A DNA stretch of 64,000 nucleotides from Phoebastria nigripes (Eukaryota; Chordata; Aves; Procellariiformes; Diomedeidae), in contig JAYKAV010002695.1 in the NCBI GenBank assembly GCA_035582835.1, positions 124,001 to 188,000 on the forward strand. Direction: 5' to 3'. Under the pieces are notes generated by a model. It saw nothing but the letters and a program-made list of their open reading frames with translations, was not told the DNA's origin and did not search any database. The position numbers were made by a program, and so were the translations under genes. The stretch's first letter is position 1, and each line of letters starts with the position of its first letter. This document shows positions 13,042-25,600 of this stretch, one piece after another.

Positions 13042-13174
13042 TCCGCGGGGTCCGTCCGGTGGGTGCGGAGGGAGGCCGGCCGGCCCCTGCGCCGGCCCCG
13101 CTCCAGGTGTGCGAGGGCCGGAGGGGCAGCGCGGCCCGCCCGGGCGCTGCGCCCCCCCCGCCCGCCCCCTCCCC

Positions 13175-13364
13175 NNNNNNNNNNNNNNNNNNNNNNNNNN
13201 NNNNNNNNNNNNNNNNNNNNNNNNNNNNNNNNNNNNNNNNNNNNNNNNNNNNNNNNNNNNNNNNNNNNNNNNNNNNNNNNNNNNNNNNNNNNNNNNNNNN
13301 NNNNNNNNNNNNNNNNNNNNNNNNNNNNNNNNNNNNNNNNNNNNNNNNNNNNNNNNNNNNNNNN
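13175..13364. other. Assembly gap (190 N) inside CpG island
   Basis: The 190 N begin directly after a C-rich stretch (13,151-13,174 is almost pure C) and end in GC-rich sequence. Extreme GC is the likely reason for the break. Long open frames that span this gap depend on the N and are not evidence of coding sequence. An alternative first exon could be hidden here. Confidence 0.98.
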
Positions 13365-13640
13365 GCGGAGCCGCCTGAACAGATCCGGGGCGACGCTGAA
13401 CTTCTCTTTTTTTTAAAATTTTTTTTTTCTTTTTCTTTTCCCTCCCCCCATGAGCGGGCTGGCGCGTTTCTAACGCAGACCCATTGTCAGCGGGGTGCAA
13501 ACCAGCCCTCTTCAGGGCTGAGCTCTTGAGCTGGGGCTGGCAAACGCTGCTGTCCTGGTCGTCCACCTTGGCGGAGGTGAAGCGTGGCTGCGGGGAGTTA
13601 CACCGCGGTGCTTCCCTTGCAAACGTGGTCGTTGTCTGCA

Positions 13641-16600
13641 GGCACCTAGGAGAGCCTCGTCCCTGCACGGCTGACAATGCTCAGAGATTGCACCTTTGAG
13701 TAAATACAGTACTAAGCTGTGTAAATATATTTTTAGTTCTCCTAAAACCACATAAAACCAGTTCTGTTAAACACTTATTTTAGTAAGACTATTATTAACT
13801 GCACAGATCAAATTTATTTCCTGCCAATCCATATTTAGGCACTTATGAAATGCCAAGTGTTTCTCCACTCTCTCCTTTTTAAATACCTTTTGGAGCTGTT
13901 AGTACTTATAATGTAAACCATTTCTAGTTGCAAATTGGAAACCTCTGAGCCATAATGGTCTGTTGCATTTAGCTGGCTGTCTCTTGTAAGCCCTACATTC
14001 TCATGCAAAAAAAGAAAGAAAAAAAAAAAAGCCCTAAAAAACCTTATGAGATTCATGTTTAGAAAATTGGCTGCATACATCGTAGCTGTTTTTTAAACCT
14101 CAGTACCTAAGTCACATTTTCCATTCCAAATATTAAGAGTGGTTAAACTATGTTAAAGGGATATACTCTACCATAGTTCCCTTGCAAGCTTTAGGGAATT
14201 TTAACACAAAGGAAAATGGCTCTACAATTTAAAAGAATCTGGGACTAACCGCTTCTTGCAGTGCCTGATACGCTGCAGCACCAAAGAGTGGAAGAGACTA
14301 TTGGCAATTGTTAATGACCAGAATTGGTTTTGTTGTCCAAGCAGAGAAGTATGCAGAATGTAAATGGGATATGTATGGTGACAAATACATTGATAAAAGT
14401 ATTCCTGCATTCTTTGTAAGAAGTTTATTTTTAATAGAAAGCTAGTTTTCACAATGCTATTAGGATGTTTTAGTTACACAGTTCATACTCAGACTAGCAG
14501 AGCTGTGTTTATAAAATCATACCCTGAAATAAGCAAGCTGGTTTTGTTCCTGATTTAGCTCGTTTATGACCCAGTTCTTTATATTGTACGTCTCCTTACC
14601 TTAATAAAGCTAGAGAAAAATGATAAAAATGAAATTGAGTTTAAAGGAATTCCTTCTTTTGAAGAAATAAATCCTTATTTTTAAAAAATGGAAGTTCTCT
14701 GCCCTGCTTCTTGGGTAGGTAAAGGCTGGATCAACCCAAGGAAGATTATGTTGAGTTGCAGACCTGCTGAGGTTCCCTATCTGCCCTGGATCCAGGGATA
14801 TTCAGACAATCTGACTTCTGGCACCTCCTGAACTACTCGGGTACCAATCTTCAGTACGTTAAGTTTGGAGACAGGTCCTCCAGCATGGATTGGAGCCNGC
14901 AGGAGCTGGAGTACCTGTGTTANCAGNCTCTCTCTCCATTAGTTATAGAAAGAGCCGGGGCTCTCATGTTAGATGCTTGTGGATAGATAGGTGCTATACA
15001 TATCCCACCNTATGNGTGAATATGTAGTTTAGTTGACTGTGGTTGTCTTCAGTGAGTGAGTTATTTCTGTTTCCAAAGTTACGGCACCTAGAGTGTGGTG
15101 ATCTAACGGAAGTCTGTAGAGGCTAAGCTTGCTTGCTCTTGTGACTTGGATCAAATGTGCCCTGCTTTGTAGTCCTGGCTCGAATCATTCTTGAATGGAG
15201 CTGGAATTGCCGTTGTCCAGTCCCCTTTGGTGCAGCTCCTTGCATCTAAATGCATGTCTAAAACTCTTGCTGAAAATGAAGCCAGGACTCTTTCTTCTCA
15301 GAGGAGCTCTGCCTCTTTTCAAATGTGCAAATGCAAGCCCTGTCAGCTATCTTCCACAGAGAAGGGGAAGAAAGACAGGGGGTTGATACTAGGTTGCCCT
15401 TTCCTTAAGGAAATCCAGTGTGGTGTAGTAATGCCACGGGAAATATGGACCTGCAGAGTTCTTGTGGATGTCCCCCAAACTCCAAACATCGACTGAGGTG
15501 ATAATGTGCGAGGAGGTTGAGACTTCAGAGCTTATTTGGTCTTGAAGTGTCTCAGAGATGCAAGAGAGGATGTTATGTTCGAACCAATAAAAATGGTGGA
15601 ATCAAGATNGAGCAGTGATGGTCCTTGTGGCTTCTTGTGTGGGATGAGCTTCTGCAGCATGACCCAGAATGAGGAACACCGTCTTGGGTCAGTAGCAGTG
15701 GAAGCGGGTTGTCGAAACCCTGGGATGCTGGGAGGGAAAGGCTTGGGAAGTCAGAATCCAAGGTGATGATTTTTTACTTGTGCATTATTTGCATTGCAGT
15801 GTTTTCAAGACAGGCTTTGTGGCGGGGTTTTTCAAAGCATCCCAAGGGTTTTATACTCCAAGCTCCCTGATCAGGTTGCTATGTGTTTGGTTTTGGGGAA
15901 GCCTTGTTCTCAAACAAGCTGTGTGAGATGGGGTGATTTGCTGCCCTCTGAAATGCTATCTAAAATCCATGTGTTTCCCACTGGTTTTCAATGAAAAATG
16001 AACAACCAACTTCTGAGGGAGGTCTTTGGGAACAGCTTTGTCTTCCCGTGTGTCTGTGAAGTGTCCAGCTCAACGGGCACTGGATGTTNCTTACTGAAGC
16101 TTGTCTGTTACTACCGACCCAGCTCAATAATAATGAATGTATGTTTTTTTCAAGTTGTTGTACCTTTTTTTGTTTTAGGGATCTTGTTAAGATTATCAGA
16201 CATCAGTAATATTGGTGCAAATGGTCCTGCTTTGGCTAGTGAGTGTGACCAAGTGGTCTATGTGAAAATTGAAAGGGTNGAGAGTGTAAGTGCAACAATG
16301 ATGTGATTAATGCTTTGTTTCCTCTCTGACTGTACACCGGTTTCTACTAAAGCTATAAACTTGTAAAATGCTTTTGAGTAAGATTCATTTTCTTCTTCAA
16401 GCTGTTTTGTAAACATTTAAAATATTTTTCTTTTACTAAATACTGAAAACTTGAAGAATTTGAAACTATTTAAAAGAGGTAGCTGGTAAAACCTAAGTAA
16501 TAAATACTTCTAGCTCCCAGGACTGGATACAGATACTGTGTTAGAGATTTGAGCTATTGATTATGTAGATGTTAACTTGTCTGAGTGGAGTAAATAGTGT

Positions 16601-19600
16601 GGCAGATTAAAAGTAGTAATAACTACTGTGGTATTCATTTTTGTCGGCGTTATCAAATTTTAATGTGAAAATGAATGTTTCACTTGAGAGATCTTGGTTT
16701 ACGATTCTTGCATAATGATGAATATTGATACTGTTTGCAAAATATGTCTCTTGTTCTAAATTCTCTGAACTAGTTGGAAGTTCCTTTTAAGTGAAAAAAT
16801 AACTTCATATATTTTTCAGATGTGGAAACAGAGAGGGGATTTGAGGTAGCCTGAGATAAGGTNGACTAAGGTACAAGTGAGAGGGAGGAGAGAGAAATTA
16901 CGAGGGATTATCATTGAACTCCTCAGCTAGTTCCTTCCATGATGTGGCAGCTCTCAAGCCACGCTGCGTACCCACCACCAGCTTTCAGGTCTCTCATTTT
17001 CTTGTCCTCTGCCAACCCCTTCGAACTCCCCACTGAGCACCGAGCCCCGTTCCCGTGAGCAGAGGACCCCGGACCTCCACCATGAAAATCCACCATGAAA
17101 TTGGGAATAGATGTTTGCAGATCAGTGTTGCGTTCTCTGGAGCATACAATAATTGGAAGGCAGTCAGTCACGGCACGAAACTCTGGCTGGTTTGGAGGTT
17201 ATGAGTAGTGAAATTTGAGAAGGCCTTTGTTGGTGGAACAATAGTGGAGGTACACTGGAAAGTGCTTCCAGTGAAACTTTTTGCCCCTCCCTCTACTCTC
17301 CCCCCCCATTCCCAGCCATCTCCTAAAAGCAAAGTTTAGTATAACTATATTTGCATTTTACGCTTTGCAATGTCTTAAAATTTTATGGGTCTTTGAATTT
17401 TATTTCACAGTTTGTGGCTTTTCACTTTATCTGTACTGGCTATCATTTGGAGTTTCTGGTACTAAAGTACTGCGTGTTTGCTTTACTTTGATACGGGGCG
17501 AATGCTATACCAGCCAGTGCAGAGAAGAAATGCTAATGTATGGTGTCCTCTCCTGCAGCGCTAAATGGAACGACAGCCTGATGTTCATCTGCATTCCCTC
17601 ATTGGTATGGCCATTGCTTTTTCTGGCAGTAGTCACCATGTACTTCTATGAGAAATACTCAGGGTGTGCAGTTGTGACCTGGCTTCTCAGGGTTAAGTTA
17701 CTGAGTTTAAATGGCATTATTTAAAGCACGTTGCCTCTGTGGTCCCTGACTGCTACCTCTCAAAACACTGTTCTGCCTGCTTTTTCTTCTGGTGTCACTG
17801 ACTTCTGTTGCTATTTTCATCTTTCTGTGAAATGCAATTGTATTTCAGAGTTTATTGGTATTACCCGCTTCCTTGTTTTCTGGGTTGCACTTTTCTTATT
17901 ATTTGGCCAGGCTTAAGACCCTGGTGTGGGACAGAAAGCCAGTGATTTAACTGCTGTGGGAGGGCTGGGTGGGGAATTGGGCAGGAAGGTCGGGGAGGGG
18001 AGGTTGTTTACACAGTATAACCTCAGTCGTCTGATGCAGGATTCCCTGCAGGGTCCTTGGGGGGCTCAGAGAGGTGTTTTCATCAACTCGTCACCTCCAC
18101 AAGCTCCATTAACAGAGGGTCGAGGTTCCTACCTCGGAGGTGGGCTGTCTGAATAACCCTTCAGATACCGTCAGGATACTTTTCTCCCTCCGTCTTTCTT
18201 CTCTCCCTCTTAGTATGATTAGTGTTTTGGTTATGAACTCTAAAAACCCATGGCTCTTTGACAGTCAACTGTGAGCATAATAAAGTAGCAGAAGTGCTAA
18301 AATGGGATTTTTCTCCTGCATTAAGACACTTGGTACTGCCTGAATGATGTAATGTGCGTTGGTGGTGGGACTGGGAAGTCCGGGCTTACTGTCGCATGGC
18401 ATCCCCGAGAGGCTGGTCAGATGGACCTTCGTGGGTCCCACTCTACTCGTGTTGGGCAGTAATAGTTCTCCAAATGGAGAAGGAGCTTTTTTGTCTTGAG
18501 GAAATGTGTCAGGCGTTACCAACTTTTGTGTCTTAAATGCTGGTGACTTTTTAGAGAGCTCAGTGTTATTAAAAGCAAGAATAACCATTTCTAAGTTTTT
18601 AAATTGCACAGGCTTCTGTGGTACGTTTAAATGTGTTGGAAGTATTGATTGCTGTTCTGAAGCAAGCTCCTGACATTGGGTAAGAAGCTGTCATCAGGCA
18701 GTGAATGGAGTAATGTACAATTCATGGTCTTCAAATCTGTTGTTAGTAGTAGGAAAAGGCAATTCTTGGGATGGCAGAATCTTCAAGGCGTTAACAGAGG
18801 GGGACAGAACAGACCACTGGCAACTGCTGTGAGAGGCGAGGAACTGCTAACAGTGTAGGTCCTCATGGATTTCAGTATGGCCGTGAATAATTATATTACT
18901 GAAATTATGTTTTAAAATGCTGAAGCATCTCCTTTTGAAAGGTAATTCTAGTTCTTGANTTTCTTCAGAGACTGATTTGATGCTGCTTCTTAGAAATTCT
19001 TTGGCTTAATGAAGATTCAAGGAGAGAATATTTTCATGCTGGACTGCTGAAGGAATCAATTTTGCATTNTGTTTGCCATTTTTCTCTCTTCAAGCATTTT
19101 GAATATTCTGTTGCTGAAGTATACAGAGCCACTGCTTTAAGGGTAGCTACCTCTACTGTTAATTTATGCTACTCATTGAGCTGGTTAATTAACATGAAAG
19201 GCTAAAACGCTGACACTTTGGACTCTGGTTAGACGTCAGCCTGTTACTGGAAGCCCAACCTCTATCCTTTGGACGGAGCGTTTGGGTACAGTGTATGCAT
19301 GCAGCATACACATCCGTACACGTCATCGTGGCAATCTGGATGGAGATTTTTGGAGGCTGCCAGCCTTCATATTAAAGAATCTGATTTCTAAAAGTCCAAG
19401 GAGCCCGGTAGTCCCAGTATTTTTTGAAGGCAGGGAGACATCTAAATATTGCTTGGATGTCAGAGGTTTCTCCTGTTTATTTTAGACTTCTGAAAAGCAG
19501 GCAGGTGTCTGACTATAATGAAGGAATTTAACACTGGGCTCTAGTTTTCTTAAACTCTTGGCCTCTTTTTATTCTTTCTTTTTGAGCTTGCAGGCCCTGA

Positions 19601-22600
19601 GCAGAAATTCTCTCTTGGTAACTTAACCCTGAGCAAATATTTACATTCATGAGATTCTTGCTACTTCAGCAATCATTCTGGGCCTTGAGGTTGGAACAGG
19701 GTGAAAGTTACTGTACCAAATATTGGGGCTGGGGAAGGAGTGGGGAAAGGAAGCCTGAAGAAGCCTCCAAATACAGTTTTACCATGTTTGGTAGCAATCA
19801 CCTGTTGAGTGTGTTTTGGTTGTCATTCCACAAACATTGCCGCATTCCAGAATGAGATTTGCAGAGATACCGAATTTCATGCCACTGGCCCTATGCATCT
19901 GATGGGTGCTTGTGATTTGAATTTCACCCATGTCTTCAAAATGCTGAATGAAAATGTTTGTGTAAAAACTGAAGTGAATAGAGTAGTAGAAGGGAAGACT
20001 GAGATGGAAAAGAAGGAAAAAGTGGTGAGTACAGTGCAAAAAACATTGAAAGGGGTGTAGGAAGAGATTTTGAAGAAAGAGGGTTTTAAAGTCAAAATTA
20101 GTTAAGAAATCTGAAATTTGTAAAAGAGGAAACCTGTACAAAACACTGTTTGAAATTAACGTGTGGACACTGCGGAAATAAAGGAAAGGTTCTCCAGGGT
20201 ACAGAACAACAGAGAACTGAATAAATAAGGCAAAGGAGGGAGTGATCTCCCCCAAAAGCAGTGGACGAAAATACCACCAGATCTCAGTCTCCTGTGTTTT
20301 TGTTTTCTAGATTTTACCGTTGTCGTCCAACAGCGTGCCCCTTGCTGGCTGCACCGTTTCTGGGAAAGAAGGACGATGACAATGAACTCAGTTCTCACAC
20401 CCTTTNTGGGAGAAATAGGCAGGTTTCTCATGACGGTTCTCAGCAGAGGCTGAACCGATGTAGCTTCCTCTCCCCAGCCCATCTCTGACGCACTGCCTGG
20501 GGCTATGTTTGGAGCCCTTGGTAGTGGTCTGGCCCTTGGGCTAAATACTGCAGCTGCAGTGTTACTGATAGCAAGCTGCTGGGAGCGCGGCAGAGCACGC
20601 GCTCGCATAGGAGAGCTGAATGCATGAAGCCAGTGCAAACTGTGTATCGCATTCCCTCTTAAATTTGACAGAAAAAGGGATTGTGCCCCCGCAGCTAAAT
20701 TTGTACTGTTGGTTGACACGGTTCTGCCCAGATCTACTGGAGCCGTGGCTGAATCTACAATAACTTACACTGATTAAAGGTCTAGCCCCCGGGCTGTAAC
20801 AGCGTATAGCTACATGTTGGAACTGTTACGGTTTGCATTGAAGTAGCATATATGGTTTTTCTATTTACATTTTTTTTTCCCTTTTTTCCCTGTTTGTTGA
20901 ATATCTGCAAAGCCCTGGATTGGGGGTGGATGAATTTTGCCTGGAGGAAAATCTCAGCTGTTCCAATTTCCTGTTGGAGCCAGGTGTGCCACCTCCGTGC
21001 ATCGCTCCCACCGGCTGCGGGAGTCGTTCGCTCGGAGTGAAGTTTCCCGTGGAACAAACAGTACTGCCTGCTGAGCCCTCCTGGATCTGTTTTACTAATT
21101 GCTATTGAAATTCTTACAGCCTGTTTCTGGGCTGTAAAAATGCAGAGCCAAATATCAAAGTTGGGGGGAACAATCCCTGCCTAATTATTATGCAGTTGAG
21201 AAATGAATTTCTTAAAAATTTTTTCAACTTCAGCAAATACACGTCTTGCCTTGCCATTCCTATTTTACTAATGGAGGTGCAAGTGTTCACAGCTAGGGGT
21301 GAGTAAGATTTCCTCAAAATAGTAAAATTAAAAAAAAAAAATTAAAAAGCCTGTCTCATCCATACTGTCTGGAGTTGTTGGAATTGGGTCATTGGTCTGA
21401 GTTACGGCTGCTTGATTTTGATGGTTGTGCAGTCGAGAAAGTTGCTTCACTTGGAATGCAGAACAGATGCTTTTCTTATTCACTTGAAAGGATAGTCTTA
21501 ATTTTTTTTTGTATTTCCCAGACCATGCAAGTCCCAAAAGTTATTTTAAAAATCGCTAATTCTCTTGTTAGGACAAAGAAACTGTGGAAGTGAATTCTGA
21601 GGGTAAAGGAACTGTTGCGTTAATCATCCATCTAGTCCAGGGTTCAAGCTCTGCCCCTGGCCACAGCCGCTGCTTCAGCCGTGAAAAACTTTGTAGCAAA
21701 TGGTTATTTGCTGGCACCAAGAGGTGTTTTTATTTTTTTTTCATCCCCTTCTTCCCCCCACGCCCAATTGTTTAAAAATTGGATGGTGTCTTAAAGCAGG
21801 AGGGTTCATAAACTCGCAGAACTCATGGCCTCCACTGAAATAGAAATTTTCTTACNGAAGGTAACAGATTTAGGGTCATTAGTACATATTATAAAAAAAA
21901 AAAGTTCATTTCTAGTTGTTGAGAAAATATATGCAGAGTGGTGCCACTGTTCTACTTGTATGTTCAAAGAGTTAAAACATTGTATTTTGACAATAAACTT
22001 GGGGAGGTGGGGGATGTTCAGCCCCGCTGCTGTGCGCACAGGCAAATGTTGCATTTTGAATTTAAGCTGACTCCCAAAGCAGTGAGAAACCTGCAGATAA
22101 GTTGCCTCCAACTGGAGCACAGTGTGCCCTGTTTTGATGCTCCCTTTTCTCTCCATCCTTGTTGAATTAGGTTTCAAACAAAACCACTGTTGATAATTGA
22201 TCAGGATCTTGCTTAATCGTTATCTATGGCAGCAGAGCCTCTGTAGGGTGATGTTTTGTTTTCTGTTTGATGGAGGGTCGGAAATGCAAGAGCCGTAGGT
22301 GGTGCCTGCAATTTGGGAATGGCTTGGTGAATTGTGCTTAAAGATCTTAAATCCTGAGAGCACAGGTTTTAAACTTGGCTATTTGATTTCCACTACATCT
22401 GCTTTTGCACCTACAGTGCTTGGGTCTCCCNGCCACAGAGGTACCAGCTGCTAAGAGTATATTCCAAATCTGCCAAACACATTAGATTATCCTGTCTCCT
22501 GTTTCCTGATTTATTCCATCAGCTTCACTGGATGAACCTCAAACTCCTGTTGAGTCCTGGTCACTTGTTTGTCCCACTCCAGGACGACTGAGGAACCCTC

Positions 22601-25600
22601 GTGTGCTGCCGATGCGGCTTAGCATCAGCCTCCCACTTGCTTTTTCCATCACTGTTCTTGGTCTCTCACTTCTCCTGACATCTTGCAGTTCTGTGGTACC
22701 TTCAGGATATTCCTGACGACATCTCTTTCCAAGATGTGTTTCTGTTGTGGCATCTGCTTGGCTGACTGTAATAAAAACTAATAAAACCCGAGTTGCTACA
22801 GTTACAGGCTAACTTAGCGTTGATCTTCAGATCCTTCTGGTGGCCAGATTGCAAAAATGCACATTTGTACTTTCAACCCTCTGAAACTTTTGGTTTTAAA
22901 TCCAAAACCTTGAGNTTTAGATAGATCATGTGCGTGCAGTTTTGATAACTGCACAGTTGTGCTGCTGTTCCCCCGTTTGTTTTTTTTTTTTCCCCAGAAT
23001 TTATGTTCCTCTATCTTGTGATGGAAAAAACGATCTTGTGTATTAAATCAGACTTTTGAGCATGTAGTTTCTGGGTGTAGCTTGCAGAATTCTGGGTGTG
23101 GTGATATGATAAATAACGAAATCGATCATCATTGTCATTCCCTAGAACTGTGCATCCTACGGGGAATCCCTCAGGCACCCTACCNAGACGGCGCTTCGCA
23201 CTGAAAACTGATTTTTTAATTTCACCACGTAGTGGGGAAAAAAAGATGAGGCTTCATCTAATATCCATTTGATTAGTAAATCNATATCTCGTATTGATCT
23301 ATCTTTTGAAATGCATTAAAGATGTCTAAACGTCATGTGCCTTAGTTCCTAAAAATACTGCAAAATCATCATTTGCATTGAAGGCCTTAAAATACTTTTC
23401 TGTGGCATATAATTGAAGTTTTTCTTTTTAAAATGTTGGTTAGGAATTTCAAAGGCAGCACAGTTATAAAAGGGGAGTAGTTCAAATGTAACTCGATTCT
23501 GTAACTTCCATTTTGGCTTTGTTTATTTTTTTAAGACTTGAAAATCTGGTGGTGGTTTAAGGGTTTTTTTAAGTTGATGATCGTGACTGCAGCGGTGTCC
23601 CCTTGCTGAAAAGGCATATGGCAGACCTTAAAATCAAAACTGATATTTTTCAGTCTGGCGTAATGATGCAAAAGAGAAGACTGTCATTTATTTCACTTAG
23701 AAGCAGAGTCTGCAGAGTGCTCTGACTTTTATTGGTTTTGGTTTTTAGTGATGAAAAAGTGTTGCTGTGTCTTTAGCTGACGCTTCAGCTGACTCTGAAT
23801 TTGTCCCCACTCCCTGCAGCCAGCTGGCCTATTCAAAATGGTGTGTAGATCTTGAGTCGTCATTTAAAGTTGCTGGTAGTGTCTGATTTTTTTTTTTTTC
23901 TCCTTTTAAAATATGTTAAATGTATTTTTAAGAGCTCCATGCTGGATCTCACAATTGCAGGATTTGAGCTAGTTTGTTTAAACAAAAAACCAACAAAAAC
24001 TGGAAGTCTGCATTTTTTCTGCATTGTTATTTTTACATTTATTTAATGGCAGTCATGATAAAGTCTGATTTATGTAGGGTTTGTAGCATAGTCTCAGCTG
24101 TGGATTTCTACAAGCAGAATTTTAGAGAGCTTAGAAGTGTTTGTAGAAGTTAGATAATGACATTATTTGGTGGTGTGCCCTGGCTGAAATATGTAGCGTA
24201 TTAAGTAAAGATAGCGACATATCTGGTCTCTTCTTTGGAGCTGGTCTAAATGGGTCAGTGTTGCTGCTCTCTCTTCAGGCCCACCCACTAAATCTGTTCT
24301 CTGTGTAGTCCGAATATAAGGGCTAAAATAAAGTTAAATGCATTTGCAGTTTTTGTTAACTGTTGAAATTAAATCTCATGTGGCTTTTGGGTTGGGTTTT
24401 GTTTTGTAGGTGGTTTCTTTTTTTTTTTATATTAATTGCAGCGCGATCCCTTCTTGAGAGCAATCAGGAATATGACTTCCTTCCTTCCGGGTTGTTTTTC
24501 AGTGCTGACAATTGTCTTCTAAATATTTGGTCCAAACGGGCAGATTCACGCTCCATCAGGCAGACCTGCTTCCAAATCCATTCCCGGCGCAGTAACTTTT
24601 CCAGAAGGTTAATGCAAACACTTACAGTTTCTTCCTTCCCTCAACTTCTGTCATACTGACCATGTAAAAATAACTATTTGTGTTTAAATTGGAATTGTTT
24701 CCTTTTGCTAGTCTCCAAATTTAGGAGCGCTCTTTAAGCTCTCTTCTGCTAAGCCANTTTGTAGGTAGTCAGGACCTGGCTCTTTGGGGCTGAACGTGTA
24801 GACTAGGCTGAGGTATGGCCAGGGTAGCTGAGGGTCTGCTGGCTGGGAAGACAGCAAAATCTCTGTTACAAGTAGTGTTTTGGGGGTGGGGATTTTTTTT
24901 GTGTGTGTTTGTTTTTTAAGAAGGCCTTCGAAAATAACATCATCTGTTGTACACATGATGAAATACCTCCGTTCCAGCTGAGGCAAACAGCAGATCCTTG
25001 GCAATACGAGCTCGGCTTCAGTTTGTATTATACGTTGCCAGATCCTTGGATGGGTTTGCCACTAGAAAAGGAACGTTATCTTCTGAATTCAGGTTGGCTA
25101 ACCCACTATTAAAAGTGGGCTTGCAATGTTTGTAAGCTGGGGATGCCATAGTCTTATATCATGTAGCCAGGATTATTATAAACAGTGAAATGCTTTCTAC
25201 TTTCTGCAGTCATGCTTAGTTTCATGTTTTTTGGGATGACACTTCAAAACCAAGCACTGATACTTGATTTTTAGTGCTGTAGGCGGCTTACAGTACTAAG
25301 CAGACCCATTACAGCAGAAGATAAAATATTTACCAGTGTCTTGTCAGGGAAGAAAAGATTCTTCTGAGTTCATGGGGATTTAGTATATTCCCTTGCAATT
25401 ATATCCAGCTTTGTAAGAATATTGGTATTTATTTTGCTCAGGTTTAGGTCATAAGTATGCTCAGAGGTCTGAACCAAATTTAGAGTTTCTGCAAGTGATG
25501 GCATGGGTTTTCTCTCCTTCATGTTCAAATGTTGGGTAGTCCTTAGATTATTTTAAAAAGTGTTTGAGGATACAGATTGCAAAGTAATGTCAGTGTTTAA

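Larger units (their letters stand above)
12080..13640. promoter_or_regulatory. CpG island, likely gene promoter
   Basis: GC content and CpG density rise abruptly from the AT-rich flanks at about 12.08 kb and fall again by about 13.64 kb. The core (about 12,150-13,170) is extremely CG-rich, with many GGGCGG or CCGCCC Sp1-type boxes, for example around 12,556. No TATA box is evident, which fits a dispersed CpG-type promoter. The island contains the candidate first exon ending at 12,799, so transcription toward the plus strand is inferred. Start sites cannot be fixed from sequence, and a divergent minus-strand transcript cannot be excluded. Part of the island is missing in the gap at 13,175-13,364. 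Confidence 0.85.

Noticed and set aside
12316..13677. A 453-codon minus-strand frame and several 150-320-codon frames through the CpG island
   Set aside because: GC-rich DNA has few stop codons, so long frames arise on both strands by chance. These also run through a 190 N gap, which contributes no stops. Composition is Gly, Ala, Pro and Arg throughout with no domain.
20156..20719. 187-codon minus-strand open frame
   Set aside because: It is the longest frame outside GC-rich DNA, but it contains an N, starts without promoter or splice support, and no domain is recognised. One such frame in 64 kb is expected by chance.
21618..21680. CR1-like wording (ATCCATCTAGTCCAG followed by CCCCTGGCC)
   Set aside because: Only about 15 bases fit the CR1 3' tail and the flanks do not continue the match, so chance is as likely as an ancient relic.
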